A stretch of 6,187 nucleotides of DNA, taken from assembly GCA_031259655.1 (NCBI GenBank), contig JAIRLF010000204.1, positions 1-6,187 on the forward strand, in the 5' to 3' direction. Below are positions 1 through 5,155 of the stretch, in pieces (position 1 is the first letter of the stretch; the number at the start of each line of letters is the position of its first letter). The notes under the pieces were generated by a model. It was not told the DNA's origin. It saw only the letters and a program-made list of their open reading frames with translations, and ran no database searches. The position numbers were made by a program, and so were the translations under genes. Source of the stretch: Prevotellaceae bacterium (GTDB lineage: Bacteria; Bacteroidota; Bacteroidia; Bacteroidales; UBA932).

Positions 1-399
1 GCCAACAACCTGACCCCAATCTTCTGCGTCGGCGAACGGTTGGCGGAAAGAGAAGAAAACCGTCATTTCGACGTAATCGAAACACAGTTGCAAAACACGA
101 TATTCAACCTTAGCGAAGATGATTTCGGCAAAGTCATCATCGCTTACGAGCCGGTGTGGGCAATAGGAACCGGAAAAACCGCAACTCCCGAGCAGGCACA
201 GGAAATCCACGCTTTTATCCGTAAGACCTTGGCGGCAAAATTCGGCGCAAAAGCCGCCGACACTTCGATACTTTACGGCGGAAGCTGTAACCCGGGCAAT
301 GCCAAATCGCTGTTTGCCAATGCCGACGTAGACGGAGGATTAATCGGCGGAGCTTCGCTGAAATCCGACGATTTCGTTGCTATCGCAAAGTCGTTTTGA
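1..399 (+). CDS. tpiA: Triosephosphate isomerase, C-terminal part (5' end outside window)
   Basis: Interconverts dihydroxyacetone phosphate and glyceraldehyde 3-phosphate in glycolysis and gluconeogenesis; a cytosolic (beta/alpha)8 barrel. The frame is open from base 1 and gives 132 residues, about half of the usual 250. In order I see PIFCVGE (residues 6-12), the catalytic glutamate and flexible loop 6 in [13 protein letters not shown] (48-60, Glu50), the phosphate-binding YGGS (92-95), and [10 protein letters not shown] (111-120) near the C-terminus. The catalytic Lys and His of the N-terminal half lie upstream of the window. A TTG at base 40 is in frame but is not a start, because family sequence continues before it. 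The gene ends with TGA in the usual place for the family, followed by a hairpin-bearing spacer. The identification is essentially certain. Confidence 0.98.
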   Translation, partial: ANNLTPIFCVGERLAEREENRHFDVIETQLQNTIFNLSEDDFGKVIIAYEPVWAIGTGKTATPEQAQEIHAFIRKTLAAKFGAKAADTSILYGGSCNPGNAKSLFANADVDGGLIGGASLKSDDFVAIAKSF

Positions 400-410
400 C
401 GGAAAATCAA

Positions 411-438
411 AAGTCGCAAGTCGCAAGGTCGTAAATCG
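411..438. repeat. Degenerate 7-bp tandem repeat (AAGTCGC-like)
   Basis: Two perfect copies of AAGTCGC (411-417, 418-424) are followed by two diverged units, AAGGTCG and TAAATCG, in the same 7-bp register. The tract lies just after the tpiA stop. It is not coding: the open frame running through it has no family features before base 503. Other spacers in this window also carry 7-bp periodic repeats of different sequence. Confidence 0.65.
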
Positions 439-451
439 AACAACAGTCAAT

Positions 452-476
452 AGCCGGCTTCAGCCGGCTTACGGCT
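452..476. other. GC-rich hairpin(s) between tpiA and the Yip1-like gene
   Basis: AGCCGGC (452-458) pairs perfectly with GCCGGCT (463-469) around a TTCA tetraloop. A competing stem, AGCCG (462-466) with CGGCT (472-476), uses part of the same bases. The hairpin could slow or end tpiA transcription, but no T-run follows, so I do not call it an intrinsic terminator. The 10-bp direct repeat AGCCGGCTTC/AGCCGGCTTA recalls the AAAGCGGCTTACGCCGG hairpin near 4845. Confidence 0.5.
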
Positions 477-502
477 TGCAACTTATATGTACTTCGGAAC
501 AG

Positions 503-1012
503 ATGAATTTCTACTTCGCAAAGTTGAGGCATAGGGTAAGCGGGATTCTGTTTTCTCCCTTAAAAACATGGGAATCAATGAAAAAAGAATCCGGATATAC
601 GGTTGAAACACTCGTATTTCTGTTCGTGTGCTGTCTTATCCCGGGTTTGCTGACGCTTGTGAGAGGTTTCGCAGGCTGGATGTCCGAAATTTTTATCCCC
701 TTCTTTGCCGTTCTTATATCTTCGATTCTTATCCGCTTTTTCAAACCGATACGGAAAATCAGTTGGGAAACGAATTTCAATTTGCTTGTATATTCGTTCT
801 TCCCGTTATTCTGGTGTTATGCGCTTTCCCACATCTTCAGTTACCGGCAATATCTGCTGCCTTTCGGATTGCTGTATTCGATAACGTTGCTTTTCGCCGG
901 CTGTAAAAAAAGCATGAATATCACGTTTTGGCAATGCCTGTCGCTCGTCGCAAAAATCGTCGCACTGCTGCTGTTCTGCCTGTATTTGCTCATGGTTCCG
1001 TTGAGCCGATAA
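503..1012 (+). CDS. Yip1-like small multi-pass membrane protein
   Basis: The 169-residue product is an inner-membrane protein of unknown function. A short cytosolic N-terminus carries ILFSPLKTWESMKKE (residues 15-29), which fits the 'P..W..i..E' lead-in of bacterial Yip1-domain proteins. About five hydrophobic segments follow: 36-55, 61-80, 93-112, 117-133 and 146-165. The last ends almost at the C-terminus. There are no catalytic motifs. The frame stays open upstream to 377, overlapping tpiA, but those residues come from repeat DNA, so I take ATG 503; the Shine-Dalgarno is weak (CGGAACAG before the ATG), as usual in this phylum. No promoter of its own is evident, so it may be read through from tpiA across the 103-bp gap. 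The Yip1 assignment is by pattern only; another small membrane family is possible. Confidence 0.75.
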   Translation: MNFYFAKLRHRVSGILFSPLKTWESMKKESGYTVETLVFLFVCCLIPGLLTLVRGFAGWMSEIFIPFFAVLISSILIRFFKPIRKISWETNFNLLVYSFFPLFWCYALSHIFSYRQYLLPFGLLYSITLLFAGCKKSMNITFWQCLSLVAKIVALLLFCLYLLMVPLSR

Positions 1013-1142
1013 CCCTTATTTAGTATCAGAATTTACAGAATTTTAGAATTAAACAGAATGGATTGTGTTACACCGTTCACAATGACGAAAAACCCTACCA
1101 ATTCGACGATACCTGGACATTGAGGGCGTCGAAAACTTTAAC

Positions 1143-1177
1143 CGCAAAGAACGCAACGATATACGCAAAGAACGCAA
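1143..1177. repeat. Direct repeat CGCAAAGAACGCAA, two copies, 21-bp period
   Basis: Two identical 14-mers at 1143-1156 and 1164-1177, each itself made of two CGCAA motifs 9 bp apart. They are bracketed by an identical 12-mer, GAGGGCGTCGAA, at 1122-1133 and 1182-1193. No function is recognised. Confidence 0.7.
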
Positions 1178-1296
1178 GGTCGAGGGCGTCGAATTTGGAA
1201 AGCATTGCAAATAATATAATATATGGAAGGTGGAAATTTTTGTTTTGTTGCGATTTATGCCACCCCAGCCTTCGGCGTCATCTGCTACCCAATAAT

Positions 1297-1310
1297 GAGT
1301 CACGAGTCAC
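1297..1310. repeat. Tandem heptamer GAGTCAC x2
   Basis: GAGTCAC is present twice head to tail, flanked by direct ATAATG repeats. It is short, but it shares the 7-bp period of the repeats at 411-438 and 2410-2430. Confidence 0.55.
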
Positions 1311-1355
1311 ATAATGGGGGTACTGTCGAAGAACGCGACTACATGTATAAAAACA

Positions 1356-1389
1356 AAAACAACCTCGGGAATATTACCGAGGTTGTTTT
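1356..1389 (-). terminator. Intrinsic terminator of ahpC
   Basis: A perfect 13-bp stem, AAAACAACCTCGG (1356-1368) with CCGAGGTTGTTTT (1377-1389), surrounds an 8-base loop. Read on the minus strand, downstream of the ahpC stop at 1418, the stem is followed by a T-rich run (TTTTTGTTTTTA), which is the classic rho-independent form. On the plus strand only the four T of the stem follow, so it may act weakly in that direction too, on transcripts from the Yip1-like gene. Confidence 0.9.
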
Positions 1390-1417
1390 CGATATTGAGG
1401 AAAAATCATTCCCTCTG

Positions 1418-1984
1418 TTAGATTTTACCAACCAAATCGATGCTTGGTTTCAGGGTAGCGTCTCCTTTCTTCCATTTTGCAGGACACACTTCGCTGGGAT
1501 GAGCTGCTACAAATTGCGCTGCTTCCACTTTTCTTATCAGTTCGTCGGCGTTACGACCAATGCCATTGTCGTGGATTTCAGCGATCTTAATTTGTCCCTC
1601 GGGGTTAACGAGGAACGTTCCGCGATAAGTCAAACCTTCTTCTTCTATCAGCACGCCAAGTGCACGGCTCAAAACGCCGGTAGGGTCTGCTAACATGGGA
1701 TATTGGATTTTGCGGATAGTTTCCGAAGCATCATGCCATGCTTTGTGAACAAAATGAGTATCGGCGCTCACAGAATAAACCTCTACGCCAAGCTCTTGGA
1801 GTTTAGGGTATTTGTCCGCCATGTCCCCTAATTCGGTAGGACAAACGAAAGTGAAATCAGCAGGATAGAAAAAGAAAATCGCCCATTTTCCTTTAACATC
1901 ATCGCTACTTACGGTTCTGAAACTTCCGTTTTGATACGCCTGTAATTTAAATTCAGGCAATTGAGAATTAATAATCGGTTGCAT
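1418..1984 (-). CDS. ahpC: Alkyl hydroperoxide reductase subunit C (2-Cys peroxiredoxin)
   Basis: Reduces hydrogen peroxide and organic hydroperoxides in the cytosol, normally with electrons from AhpF. The 188-residue product matches the usual AhpC length (E. coli 187). The thioredoxin fold carries PADFTFVCPTE (residues 41-51), with Thr45 and peroxidatic Cys48 of the PxxxTxxC motif. The active-site Arg is Arg121 in YRGTF, and the resolving Cys167 lies in EVCPAKW, followed by the C-terminal DLVGKI typical of bacterial AhpC. The frame opens eight codons earlier at 2008, but the family begins M(Q/E)PIINSQLPEF, so I take ATG 1984. It is monocistronic: a promoter lies just upstream and a strong terminator 29 bp past the stop. 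ahpF, often next to ahpC in Bacteroides, is not in the window. Possible OxyR half-sites lie upstream. Confidence 0.97.
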   Translation of the reverse strand: MQPIINSQLPEFKLQAYQNGSFRTVSSDDVKGKWAIFFFYPADFTFVCPTELGDMADKYPKLQELGVEVYSVSADTHFVHKAWHDASETIRKIQYPMLADPTGVLSRALGVLIEEEGLTYRGTFLVNPEGQIKIAEIHDNGIGRNADELIRKVEAAQFVAAHPSEVCPAKWKKGDATLKPSIDLVGKI

Positions 1985-2031
1985 ATTCTTTATACTTTTT
2001 AAAATCATTAAATATTAAACTAATTTTTCGA

Positions 2032-2063
2032 CAAAAGTAATATATATGTTCATATCAACCAAA
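2032..2063 (-). promoter_or_regulatory. Bacteroides-type promoter of ahpC
   Basis: On the minus strand TACTTTTG (2039 to 2032) matches the -7 consensus TAnnTTTG exactly. A TTTG -33 element (2063 to 2060) lies 20 bp upstream, the expected spacing. Transcription should start near 2025-2028, giving a leader of about 40 bases before ATG 1984. Confidence 0.8.
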
Positions 2064-2083
2064 TCAATGTTTTTTATGAATGT

Positions 2084-2120
2084 ATAAATAAAATCTATGA
2101 CACATATAGTGTTGATTCTA
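2084..2120 (-). promoter_or_regulatory. Candidate OxyR binding site upstream of ahpC
   Basis: The OxyR consensus is four tetramers, ATAG/CTAT alternating with 7-bp gaps. Here I read ATAA (2084-2087), CTAT (2095-2098) and ATAG (2106-2109) with exact 7-bp gaps; the fourth position (2117-2120) is TCTA, a poor match. The site lies about 20 bp beyond the -33 element, plausible for a LysR-type activator, and ahpC is a known OxyR target in Bacteroides. In AT-rich DNA part of the match may be chance. Confidence 0.4.
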
Positions 2121-2409
2121 AGCTCAAATCAAACATGTTGTACTGTTAAAATACTTTTTTCCTCTATTTCTATTAATATTTCCGGTAAGTTTTTTGCCGA
2201 AATTTTATTCATCTTTTTCTGTTTTACAGGCCACTTTTAATCCTTTTGTTGTTGTTGTTGTTGTGTTAGCAATAAGACTTACAATTACCTGATAACTTGT
2301 CAGTGCTCTATTCCTCCAATTTTTTGATAGATAAGAAAATAGCCTGTGTTCTATCTTATTCCACTTACTTGTACCGGGAGGGAAATACCCCCCCTTGCGT
2401 CTCTACCAT
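2121..2409. other. AT-rich intergenic stretch with simple-sequence tracts, no gene seen
   Basis: This is the central part of the divergent ahpC/ABC-operon spacer. It holds six TTG units in tandem (2246-2263), an imperfect 15-bp palindrome CTGATAACTTGTCAG (2289-2303) that could be an operator, and a run of seven C (2388-2394) after GGGAGGG. I see no coding frame of useful length, no tRNA and no recognised riboswitch. Confidence 0.6.
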
Positions 2410-2430
2410 TTTTAGTTTTTAGTTTTTAAC
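2410..2430 (+). repeat. Heptamer tract TTTTAGT x2 + TTTTAAC
   Basis: Three 7-bp units lie in register: TTTTAGT (2410-2416), TTTTAGT (2417-2423) and TTTTAAC (2424-2430). The same heptamers recur at 4793-4813, 5066-5093 and 5117-5144 in the same orientation, and inverted at 4740-4753. This copy ends about 30 bp before the ABC-operon -7 element. Confidence 0.8.
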
Positions 2431-2458
2431 TTTCCTCGTCGTATTACAAAAAAAGTAT

Positions 2459-2466
2459 TATCTTTG
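2459..2466 (+). promoter_or_regulatory. -7 promoter element of the ABC-exporter operon
   Basis: TATCTTTG matches TAnnTTTG exactly and puts the transcription start near 2471-2473, about 20 bases before ATG 2493. No good TTTG -33 element is present; the nearest candidate, TTTC at 2431-2434, has a 24-bp spacer, so an activator or weak expression is possible. Confidence 0.7.
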
Positions 2467-2492
2467 CACCATTAATATTAATTAGAACAGTT

Positions 2493-3986
2493 ATGACAGT
2501 ATTAAATTTATTAAAGCAGGAATGGCTAAAAAATAGAAGAGCAAAAGCGTTTTATAAAAATTTGACAGTAAATATCATCTTATCGCTGATGATATTTTAT
2601 TTTGCCGCAATCTTTTTATTTATAGGATTTAATTTAGGTTCGCAGCTCGAGAAGTTTAATGCCCTGTTGGGGCTCAATCCTGTAGAATTGTTCAACGGGG
2701 CAATGATATATGTGGTCTTAGTCGGCATATTTTTCCGGTTGTTCATGCAGCAGCTTGGTACGATAAATTTGTTCGCCTACCAGATGTTGCCCGTAAAACG
2801 TTCGACGATAGTCAACTTTTTACTTTTCAAATCTTTGGTTTCGCCATTGAATTATTTGACATTGCTGATAGTTATTCCGTTTGCGCTCACCTCGGTAAAT
2901 AGCTATTACGATGGAGCGACAGCCTTTCGTTTTGTGCTAAACACGGTCTTTATCATTTGGTTTAATTCGCTGTTCGCCGCTTTTCTGAAACGTCGATTTA
3001 CCTCCGGTTTCACATCTTTTGTGTTGTTGATAAGCATTATAGCAGCCATAGCCGCTATGGAATATTTCAAATTGTTTTCGCTGTTTAGCGTTTCGAGCGC
3101 TCTGTTCGGATTTTTGTTGCATCGCGCATGGGGAAGTCTCTTGGTATTAGTGATTCCCGTAGCGGCGTTTGTGTTGAACCGTTGGTTTTTCGCCCGCAAC
3201 TATTATCCCGAATACTTTAACCGTAAAATCGAAAAGACACAAGCCGGAACGTCGGTAAATCTTTCGTTTTTAGATAGGTTTGGCTCTATCGGCGACTTTA
3301 TGGCTTTGGAACTGAAACTGATTTTACGGCATAAACGAACACGTTCGTTATTGTATATGTCTGTGTTTCTACTGTTTTACGGTCTAATATTCTACACCAA
3401 CAAAATGTATACCGAAAGTGTTGGTATGCTGTTTTTTGTTGCAATATTCATGACAGGATTCCTGATGTTTATGTACGGGCAATGGGTAATCAGTTGGGAC
3501 AGCGCATATTTCGACGGTATGATGACCAAAAACATTACAATACGCCACTATATCAAGGCAAATTACAATCTTCTGGTAGCATTCAATGCGATTTGTTTTA
3601 TCCTCACAACGCCTTATTTCTTTTTCGGAGTCAAAATCATACAGATGCATATTGCCGCATTTCTCTTTAATACCGGCGTAAATACTATAATCCTGCTTTT
3701 CTTTTCGACGTATAATACAAAACGCATCAACCTGTCGCAAGGAACGGCATTTAACTATCAGGGGACTACATTCAAAAACTATCTGGTTGTTATACCTATG
3801 ATGTTTTTTCCGATGGCGCTTGTGGGTACACTGTCGTTTTTCTTAGAAACATTCGTTATAATGGTAATATTAGCCTGCATCGGACTGACCGGCATTATCT
3901 TTCATAAACCGCTGATTACTCTTTGCGTCAATCAGTTCAATAAACGTAAATACGTCCTCGCACAGGGCTTCAGAGAATCCGAATAA
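2493..3986 (+). CDS. ABC exporter permease, DUF5687-like
   Basis: The 497-residue integral membrane protein is the likely transmembrane partner of the ATPase encoded 27 bp downstream. I count about twelve hydrophobic segments: near 25-47, 70-85, 105-132, 147-165, 172-190, 198-210, 215-232, 285-302, 310-330, 360-380, 385-405 and 430-470 (the last probably two). Two halves appear homologous. LLKQEWLKNRRAKAF (6-20) resembles LELKLILRHKRTRSLL (272-287), and the stretch around MLPVKRSTIVNFLLFKSL (98-115) resembles that around MMTKNITIRHYIKANYNL (343-360). One polypeptide may therefore supply two ABC-2-type bundles. There is no signal peptide. The layout fits the Bacteroidota family I know as DUF5687; the substrate is unknown. 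The start is ATG 2493, about 20 bases after the predicted transcript start. Confidence 0.85.
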   Translation: MTVLNLLKQEWLKNRRAKAFYKNLTVNIILSLMIFYFAAIFLFIGFNLGSQLEKFNALLGLNPVELFNGAMIYVVLVGIFFRLFMQQLGTINLFAYQMLPVKRSTIVNFLLFKSLVSPLNYLTLLIVIPFALTSVNSYYDGATAFRFVLNTVFIIWFNSLFAAFLKRRFTSGFTSFVLLISIIAAIAAMEYFKLFSLFSVSSALFGFLLHRAWGSLLVLVIPVAAFVLNRWFFARNYYPEYFNRKIEKTQAGTSVNLSFLDRFGSIGDFMALELKLILRHKRTRSLLYMSVFLLFYGLIFYTNKMYTESVGMLFFVAIFMTGFLMFMYGQWVISWDSAYFDGMMTKNITIRHYIKANYNLLVAFNAICFILTTPYFFFGVKIIQMHIAAFLFNTGVNTIILLFFSTYNTKRINLSQGTAFNYQGTTFKNYLVVIPMMFFPMALVGTLSFFLETFVIMVILACIGLTGIIFHKPLITLCVNQFNKRKYVLAQGFRESE

Positions 3987-4013
3987 TTACAAAATATCTA
4001 ATTTACAATAACA

Positions 4014-4709
4014 ATGATACAAGTTTTCAATCTACAAAAAATGTACAACGGAGTCAACGTACTCGATATTCCGGAATTGACAATCTCGCAAGGCGAAAGT
4101 TTTGGTTTAGTAGGAAATAACGGCGCCGGTAAAACAACATTGTTCCGCCTGATTCTCGATTTGGTAGAAGCCTCGAACGGACATGTCGAAATCGAAAATC
4201 AAAAGGTGGCGCGTAACGACCGCTGGAAAGCTATTGTCGGTTCGTTTCTCGACGAAGGCTTTCTGATTGATTATCTTACGCCGGAAGAATATTTTTCATT
4301 CGTCGGAAGATTATATCACAAATCAAAAGGCGATATCGCCGAATTTATGGAATCAATGCAAGATTTCTTTAACGGCGAAATCACAGGTACACAGAAGTTA
4401 ATCCGCGACTTTTCGAAAGGAAACCAGAAAAAAATCGGCATAACGGCTGCCCTGCTTGGCGACCCGAAAATATTGATTCTCGACGAACCTTTTACCGCTC
4501 TCGACCCTTCGACTCAAATACGTTTAAAACGCTTCCTGAACGACTTACAGGAGAAAACCGGTATCGCCATGCTGATATCAAGCCACGACCTGAATCATAT
4601 TACCGAAGTGTGTAAACGAATCGTCGTCCTCGAAAAAGGACTTGTCGTGAAAGATATAAAAACAAATACCGAAACCCTTAAAGAACTGGAATCGTATTTT
4701 GCTGTGTAA
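4014..4709 (+). CDS. ABC transporter ATP-binding protein
   Basis: Cytosolic ATPase that should drive the permease encoded just upstream; the two form an operon with a 27-bp gap. The 231 residues make one nucleotide-binding domain with Walker A GNNGAGKT (34-41), signature SKGNQ (134-138), Walker B ILILDEP (153-159, catalytic Glu158), D-loop ALDP (162-165) and switch His191 in SSHD. Two sites deviate. The signature is SKGNQ in place of LSGGQ, a form common in ABC-2/NatA-type exporters. The Q-loop glutamine is missing, the region reading VGSFLDEGFLIDYLTPEEYF (75-94) with Asp80 or a neighbour at that place. There is no regulatory C-terminal domain. Only one ATPase gene is present, so it probably dimerises on a permease with two halves. 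The exported substrate cannot be read from the sequence. Confidence 0.95.
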   Translation: MIQVFNLQKMYNGVNVLDIPELTISQGESFGLVGNNGAGKTTLFRLILDLVEASNGHVEIENQKVARNDRWKAIVGSFLDEGFLIDYLTPEEYFSFVGRLYHKSKGDIAEFMESMQDFFNGEITGTQKLIRDFSKGNQKKIGITAALLGDPKILILDEPFTALDPSTQIRLKRFLNDLQEKTGIAMLISSHDLNHITEVCKRIVVLEKGLVVKDIKTNTETLKELESYFAV

Positions 4710-4738
4710 AAACATGCAGTTCGTCAAAGATGCTCGAA

Positions 4739-4807
4739 AACTAAAAACTAAAAGTGGGCTGACGCACGCATTACCAGCCGGCATCGCCCAACTTTTAGTT
4801 TTTAGTT
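4739..4807 (+). terminator. Long hairpin after the ABC operon, possible terminator
   Basis: AACTAAAAACTAAAAGT (4739-4755) pairs perfectly over 17 bp with 4791-4807. Inside, GGG (4756-4758) can pair with CCC (4787-4789) past a bulged A, or GGCTG (4757-4761) with CAGCC (4775-4779). It lies 29 bp after the ATPase stop, and its right arm is T-rich when transcribed. The outer stem is mostly A:T and the arms are heptamer repeats in opposite orientation, so termination may be incidental to the repeat. Confidence 0.45.
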
Positions 4808-4840
4808 CTTAACTCTTCAAGCGGGCTGACGCACGCATTA
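4756..4840 (+). repeat. Direct repeat GGGCTGACGCACGCATTA, two copies
   Basis: Identical 18-mers at 4756-4773 and 4823-4840 bracket a CCGGCATCGCCCAAC header and a heptamer tract. The second copy runs into AAAAGCGGCTTACGCCGG, where CGGC (4845-4848) and GCCG (4853-4856) form a small hairpin around TTAC. Confidence 0.85.
4771..4824 (+). repeat. Header-plus-heptamer repeat, copy A
   Basis: TTACCAG, then CCGGCATCGCCCAAC, lead into three heptamers (TTTTAGT, TTTTAGT, TCTTAAC; 4793-4813) and the tail TCTTCAAGCGG. Bases 4771-4797 are identical to 5044-5070 of copy B. The tail is identical to the end of copy C, which overlaps the 3' end of the DUF975 gene. Confidence 0.85.
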
Positions 4841-4857
4841 AAAGCGGCTTACGCCGG

Positions 4858-5006
4858 CCGATTCCTCGCATCCCTAACGGGATGCGAGGAATCGGTAGCC
4901 AACGGAATATAGCCTTTTTTGCATCCCGTTAGGGATGCATCCCTAACGGGATGCAACTGAAATTGACGTAAAAATCTACCGAGCGATGCATCCCTAACGG
5001 GGTGCA
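4858..5006. repeat. Near-symmetric array of hairpins with core CCCTAACGGG
   Basis: Four copies of the self-complementary core lie within 149 bp. Hairpin 1 (4858-4895) has a perfect 17-bp stem and TAAC loop. The centre (4919-4956) is a perfect 38-bp palindrome made of GCATCCCGTTAGGGATGC and its inverted copy. The last hairpin (4987-5006) has an 8-bp stem with one G:T wobble. CGGTAG (4893-4898) and CTACCG (4976-4981) lie 42 and 41 bp from the centre. Each half therefore reads GGGATGC, 6-7 bases, CGGTAG, 21-22 unrelated bases, GCATCCC, in opposite orientation. The order of blocks is fixed while the spacers differ. No transposase is adjacent. A non-autonomous repeat family of the REP or MITE kind is the simplest reading. 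Confidence 0.85.
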
Positions 5007-5043
5007 AATGAGACCGACCCTACGACGACACCCCTACGGCGAT

Positions 5044-5093
5044 TTACCAGCCGGCATCGCCCAACTTTTAACTTTTAGTTCTTAGTTCTTAAC
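5044..5093 (+). repeat. Header-plus-heptamer repeat, copy B
   Basis: Same header as copy A (27 identical bases, 5044-5070), then four heptamers: TTTTAAC, TTTTAGT, TCTTAGT, TCTTAAC (5066-5093). GGCGAT (5038-5043) can pair with ATCGCC (5056-5061) across the header. Confidence 0.85.
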
Positions 5094-5101
5094 TCTAAAG
5101 T

Positions 5102-5155
5102 CCGGCATCGCCCAACTTTTAGTTTTTAGTTTTTAGTTCTTAACTCTTCAAGCGG
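5102..5155 (+). repeat. Header-plus-heptamer repeat, copy C, overlapping the DUF975 gene end
   Basis: CCGGCATCGCCCAAC is followed by TTTTAGT x3 and TCTTAAC (5117-5144) and the tail TCTTCAAGCGG, one heptamer more than copy A. The tail contains the reverse complement of the DUF975 stop codon (5148-5150) and of the bases just before it. Confidence 0.85.

Larger units (their letters stand above)
1013..1355. other. Intergenic stretch with short direct repeats, no supported gene
   Basis: This spacer lies between convergent genes. From 1028 to 1059 AGAAT(T) occurs four times at 8-10 bp spacing. GAGGGCGTCGAA occurs at 1122-1133 and 1182-1193. CGCAAAGAACGCAA occurs at 1143-1156 and 1164-1177, a 21-bp period. 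At 1297-1310 GAGTCAC occurs twice in tandem, flanked by ATAATG at 1292-1297 and 1311-1316. Overlapping frames of about 80 codons on both strands show no recognisable protein and run through the repeats, so I treat them as chance. Confidence 0.7.

Noticed and set aside
377..502. Upstream extension of the Yip1-like gene to an ATG inside tpiA
   Set aside because: The extra 42 codons run through the tpiA end, a heptamer repeat and a hairpin, and encode no membrane or family sequence; ATG 503 fits the family start.
511..780. Minus-strand frame opposite the Yip1-like gene
   Set aside because: It is a shadow of the plus-strand membrane gene, without family features.
1049..1314. Two overlapping frames of about 84 codons on opposite strands
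   Set aside because: They mirror each other across short direct repeats, lack promoters and show no protein family features.
1223..1693. Open frame of 156 codons on the plus strand
   Set aside because: Most of it is antisense to ahpC and its terminator; the encoded sequence has no recognisable domain.
1985..2008. Longer AhpC starting eight codons earlier
   Set aside because: The family begins M(Q/E)PIINSQLPEF; the extra residues have no counterpart, and the earlier start shortens the leader to under 20 bases.
2289..2303. Palindrome CTGATAACTTGTCAG as a defined operator
   Set aside because: Imperfect, single copy and 150 bp or more from the nearest promoter; noted only as part of the spacer.
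4919..4956. dif, attachment site or insertion-sequence end
   Set aside because: The palindrome shows no dif-like arms, and no recombinase, transposase or target duplication is visible in the window.
4858..5006. CRISPR array
   Set aside because: The repeats are inverted, only four cores are present, spacing is irregular (53, 16, 51 bp) and no cas gene is near.
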